A DNA stretch of 64,000 nucleotides, from NCBI RefSeq assembly GCF_035222275.1, contig NC_085885.1, positions 1,116,001 through 1,180,000 on the forward strand, given 5' to 3'. The notes under the pieces are model-generated. The model was not told where the DNA came from. It ran no database searches and saw nothing but the letters and a program-made list of their open reading frames with translations. Origin of the DNA: Podospora bellae-mahoneyi. Lineage: Eukaryota; Ascomycota; Sordariomycetes; Sordariales; Podosporaceae. A program made the translations under genes and the position numbers. Below, piece by piece: positions 61,259 through 64,000 of the stretch (its first letter is position 1; each line of letters starts with the position of its first letter).

Positions 61259-64000
61259 TAGGTACTATTCAACCAAGGGATCTCGTCAAAGTCCACCGGC
61301 GGATACCCAGCAGCAAGCGCGCTCTCCTTCATAACCCTCAGCGCATCCGTTCCCAGTCGTGCAGCGTCCACCCTCAGTATCTCCCTTGCTTCGACAATGG
61401 CTTTGATCGCCTTCTCCAGAACCTCATAGGCCTGCTCTTGTTTCGACTTTGCTGTCGTAGACTCTGGGTTCGGCTCGAACCTCTTGACGTAGGTAAACGC
61501 CGTCTTGAGCATGTTGAGGCAGGCAGTGTCCTCTTTGTAACTGCTGCTCAGTGCCCGCCCAATCGCTAGCTTCAGCCTCGCCACGTCGAGGAGTTTGGTT
61601 GCCGCACTGAGGATGATGCCAAAGTTGGCGAGGTTATAGCACGGTGATTCACCTTTGGCCTTGGCGGCATGAGCAGCGTAGACTATCGCTCCAGAGTAGA
61701 ACCGCATCGTGAGGCATATCCTCGCTGCTTGGTGCAGTGCCGTGTCTGTGGGGTTGATCCCTAGCTCTTCTATGCCTCTGAGGCTATCCTGAACAACCAT
61801 CAGCATGCGACTTGGGTGCCACGCCTTCCTTTCCCTCTTCATGTCTGTGAAGAGGTTGCGAATCTTCCAGCCAACGATATAATTGATGATTCCCTCCGTC
61901 TCAAGCCCATTGTCTTGTGCATCCCGCACGAGTTCGTACGCGTCTTGATAGCTATCCGGCTCAGCCTGCAGCTGCGCCTGAACCGCCAGCCGCAGTGTCC
62001 CATGGGAGACATCCATCCCCTCGTGTCGAGACACCCTGTACATCCTCAATGCCACCCTCGGGTGGCCGTACGTCAGATGCTCCTTCATAACCAGCGCAAG
62101 CTCCCTCGCATCCGCACACTTGCCCTTGTGCGGCAAAATATTGCGCTCAACACGTAGAGACAACAACCTCCCCCTCGTCGCCCTCCCCCCGCTCCCATCC
62201 CCCAACGCCGCCCTCACCATCACCGTCTCGGTGTACCTATCCGCAAACTTCGGACTCAGCAACCTCAGCTTCCGATAAAGCGTCCTCAAATCCCTAAACG
62301 GCATCTTCCACTCCCTCCTCAGAACCGTCAAAATAACATTGCTAAACGCCGCGTCCACCTCAAACCCCAACCCAGCACAGTACTCCAACCACTCCACCAT
62401 CCTGCCCACATCCCTCCCCTTCGCATACTTCGCCCCCATCACGCTGAAGATGTAATTGTTCAGCGGCACCCCCAACCCCTCCACATACCCCCTCAAAAAC
62501 CCATCCGTCTCCTCCACCGTGTGCCCATCCGCATACGCCTTCAGCACCGGCACAAAAGCCTGACTGTAATTCTTCATCCCCTCCGGATCGTCCTCCTCAA
62601 CCTTCATCCTCTCAAAAATCGCCCTCACCGCCTCCCAGTCCCCCCCGGCAGCATAATGCCTCGCAAAAACCCCCAGCATCCTCACATCCTCAAAAACCAC
62701 AAACCCATCCGCCGCCGACTTTTCAAAATACCACTCCGCCAACGCCTCCTCCCCAGCCTCGAGAGAAATCTCCACCATGACCCGGTACAGCGCGTCAGGG
62801 TAGAGCACCTCCTTCTCGATGCCCGCCTCCTCCCCAAGGGTATCAAATAGCCTCTGAGTCCCGCCAAAATCCTTATTCCTCCTCCAGTGCGCCACCAGCA
62901 ACCTCGTAGCCAGCTCGGACGGCATCTTAAAGTCGATACCCCTGTACAGTTTTCTCAGCGTGTGCAGCACATCATCTGCCCGGTGGTTGTGCGCCTTTTC
63001 AACGCAATCGACCGCCAGCCTGGCGATGTCATACAGCGACACCGAGTCCGGCATGCAGTTTGCGTAATTGAACCGGAATATCTGGATCGCCATCTTGTAG
63101 CTGTGTTGCTCGGCCAGTTTGGTCAAATACCAATGCGTGAACTCGGGAGTTGCGTCCCCCATACGGAGGGCATAACCATGGCACCGCCGATAAATTTCTC
63201 GGCCGTTGATGAGGTGGCCAGCCGCGAATCTCGCTTCAAGCAGCCTCCGGCCGGTTTCGTGGAGGCTGGGGTCAACCACGGGGGTTCGGTCCGCAATTTT
63301 GGGACGGTAGACCACCGCGGCGAGGTCGAGGATGCGCAGGCGGGCGTCTTGGTTGGATTTGAGGGTTTCGGCGTGGGCCAGGAGGGAGCGGATGAGGGAG
63401 GATGGTTCAAAGGCGTAGTAATCGATTTCGTTGATTTTTCCGCTTCGCAGGACTCGTGCGAGGACGTTGCCTGCTTCTTCGAGCATGCCTGCTTCTTGGC
63501 AGGTTCTGCAGAGGAGGGCGGTGCCGGATAACCAGCCTGGTTGTCCTGTGATGGCGCTTTCGGAGTTTTCTAGGACGAATTGAACGACGTGGCCGAGCCG
63601 GGTTGCGTTTTTGGAGATGCAGGCCTCCTGGATTAACCTTAGGATCTTTATTGTCGAAGGGAATTGAAGGGACTGGACGGTGTTGAGCCACGAGAGGGAA
63701 GCGGTTGGGTCGGTATTCTGTCCAGCCGTCTTTCCTTCAAGCTGTGTCGTCGATACTGTGTTGGTGGGCACATCAGGAACACCTGCGCCGGTGGTAGCCT
63801 TCCTCTGAATGGAGGAGATATCCCGAAAAGACCTCGCCTTCACAGAAGCCTGATGCTCCCTATACCATTCCGGAACCGCCACCGACCTCTTCACTCCCTT
63901 CTCCCGCCCATCCCGCCACGCAGCAGCATTAAACTCGGCAAAAGGGTCCAATTCCGGCGGTTCAGCCACCCTTCCCCCTCCCACCTCACCCTCTACCCCA
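61198..64000 (-). CDS. Large helical-repeat protein, PPR-like, probably mitochondrial; 5' end outside window
   Basis: The frame is open from the window edge (no stop or ATG between 64000 and 63840 that would make a natural start) to the stop at 61198, at least 934 aa without an intron. The visible sequence is almost entirely alpha-helical and built of repeated pairs such as HWYLTKLAEQHSYKMAIQIF, LRRGYVEGLGVPLNNYIFSV-like and AAHAAKAKG segments with a spacing near 35 residues, as in pentatricopeptide repeats of fungal mitochondrial expression factors. The N-terminal presequence, if any, would lie beyond 64000. The match to PPR is by general pattern, not a confirmed domain. The C-terminus (DGSHLVLTQA) lies inside a recent 65-bp duplication. 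Confidence 0.6.
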   Translation of the reverse strand, partial: GVEGEVGGGRVAEPPELDPFAEFNAAAWRDGREKGVKRSVAVPEWYREHQASVKARSFRDISSIQRKATTGAGVPDVPTNTVSTTQLEGKTAGQNTDPTASLSWLNTVQSLQFPSTIKILRLIQEACISKNATRLGHVVQFVLENSESAITGQPGWLSGTALLCRTCQEAGMLEEAGNVLARVLRSGKINEIDYYAFEPSSLIRSLLAHAETLKSNQDARLRILDLAAVVYRPKIADRTPVVDPSLHETGRRLLEARFAAGHLINGREIYRRCHGYALRMGDATPEFTHWYLTKLAEQHSYKMAIQIFRFNYANCMPDSVSLYDIARLAVDCVEKAHNHRADDVLHTLRKLYRGIDFKMPSELATRLLVAHWRRNKDFGGTQRLFDTLGEEAGIEKEVLYPDALYRVMVEISLEAGEEALAEWYFEKSAADGFVVFEDVRMLGVFARHYAAGGDWEAVRAIFERMKVEEDDPEGMKNYSQAFVPVLKAYADGHTVEETDGFLRGYVEGLGVPLNNYIFSVMGAKYAKGRDVGRMVEWLEYCAGLGFEVDAAFSNVILTVLRREWKMPFRDLRTLYRKLRLLSPKFADRYTETVMVRAALGDGSGGRATRGRLLSLRVERNILPHKGKCADARELALVMKEHLTYGHPRVALRMYRVSRHEGMDVSHGTLRLAVQAQLQAEPDSYQDAYELVRDAQDNGLETEGIINYIVGWKIRNLFTDMKRERKAWHPSRMLMVVQDSLRGIEELGINPTDTALHQAARICLTMRFYSGAIVYAAHAAKAKGESPCYNLANFGIILSAATKLLDVARLKLAIGRALSSSYKEDTACLNMLKTAFTYVKRFEPNPESTTAKSKQEQAYEVLEKAIKAIVEAREILRVDAARLGTDALRVMKESALAAGYPPVDFDEIPWLNSTYGKGGRIESGDGSHLVLTQA

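Noticed and set aside
1-64000. Secondary-metabolite, defence or virus-derived gene cluster
   Set aside because: No polyketide synthase, NRPS, NLR, polymerase or capsid-like frame is visible; the genes are conserved housekeeping or fungal-specific single genes.

Overview
The window is nuclear DNA from a filamentous ascomycete, most likely of the order Sordariales (relatives of Podospora, Chaetomium or Neurospora). The evidence is short spliceosomal introns (about 50-190 nt, with GT-AG borders and CTAAC/CTGAC-type branch sites), fungal-specific proteins (a FlbE-like developmental regulator, a Pex39-like KPWE protein), monocistronic genes on both strands, gene-poor gaps of several kb, and an AT-rich repeat block whose copies differ mainly by C-to-T and G-to-A changes, as repeat-induced point mutation (RIP) would leave. 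The species assignment is inference.

Layout. 0-4.2 kb: a Myb-like acidic nuclear protein and a Pex39-like peroxisomal protein. 4.6-6.4 kb: a decayed repeat island with a 233-nt inverted repeat, an LTR-like element and a tandem duplication. 6.9-15 kb: a mitochondrial PP2C phosphatase (Ptc5 type), a flavocytochrome b2-type lactate dehydrogenase, a FlbE homologue with a 1-nt reading-frame break, and a membrane protein with an apple/PAN-like ectodomain. 15-17.7 kb: gene-poor, with one tRNA-like fragment. 17.7-20.7 kb: PP4 regulatory subunit 3 (Psy2/SMEK), with a GC-AG intron. 20.7-26.8 kb: a 6-kb gene-poor stretch in front of a disordered fungal protein. 31-46 kb: a dense run with ALG5, mitochondrial uS4m, La protein, a G-patch protein, a short-chain dehydrogenase, a vacuolar-type R-SNARE, the mitochondrial helicase Suv3 and a ubiquitin C-terminal hydrolase. 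48.8-51.7 kb: a second large disordered protein behind a gene-poor upstream region. 52.6-64 kb: the ribosome-quality-control helicase Slh1, squalene epoxidase Erg1, and a helical-repeat (PPR-like) protein that runs off the window edge.

These are mostly unrelated housekeeping genes; there is no secondary-metabolite cluster or operon-like unit. Several act in mitochondria (PP2C, uS4m, Suv3, probably the PPR-like protein), and two head-to-head pairs share intergenic promoters (uS4m/La, SNARE/Suv3).

The strongest unlisted signal is compositional. In at least eleven genes, on both strands, the coding strand is C-rich in the 5' half and flips to G-rich in the 3' half, while La and uS4m do not show it. 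Other points for follow-up are the Pex39 candidate, two independent 1-nt frame breaks, a perfect 65-bp duplication covering a stop codon, and the RIP-marked inverted repeat. Splice sites were read by eye; for each spliced model the exon lengths sum to a multiple of three.
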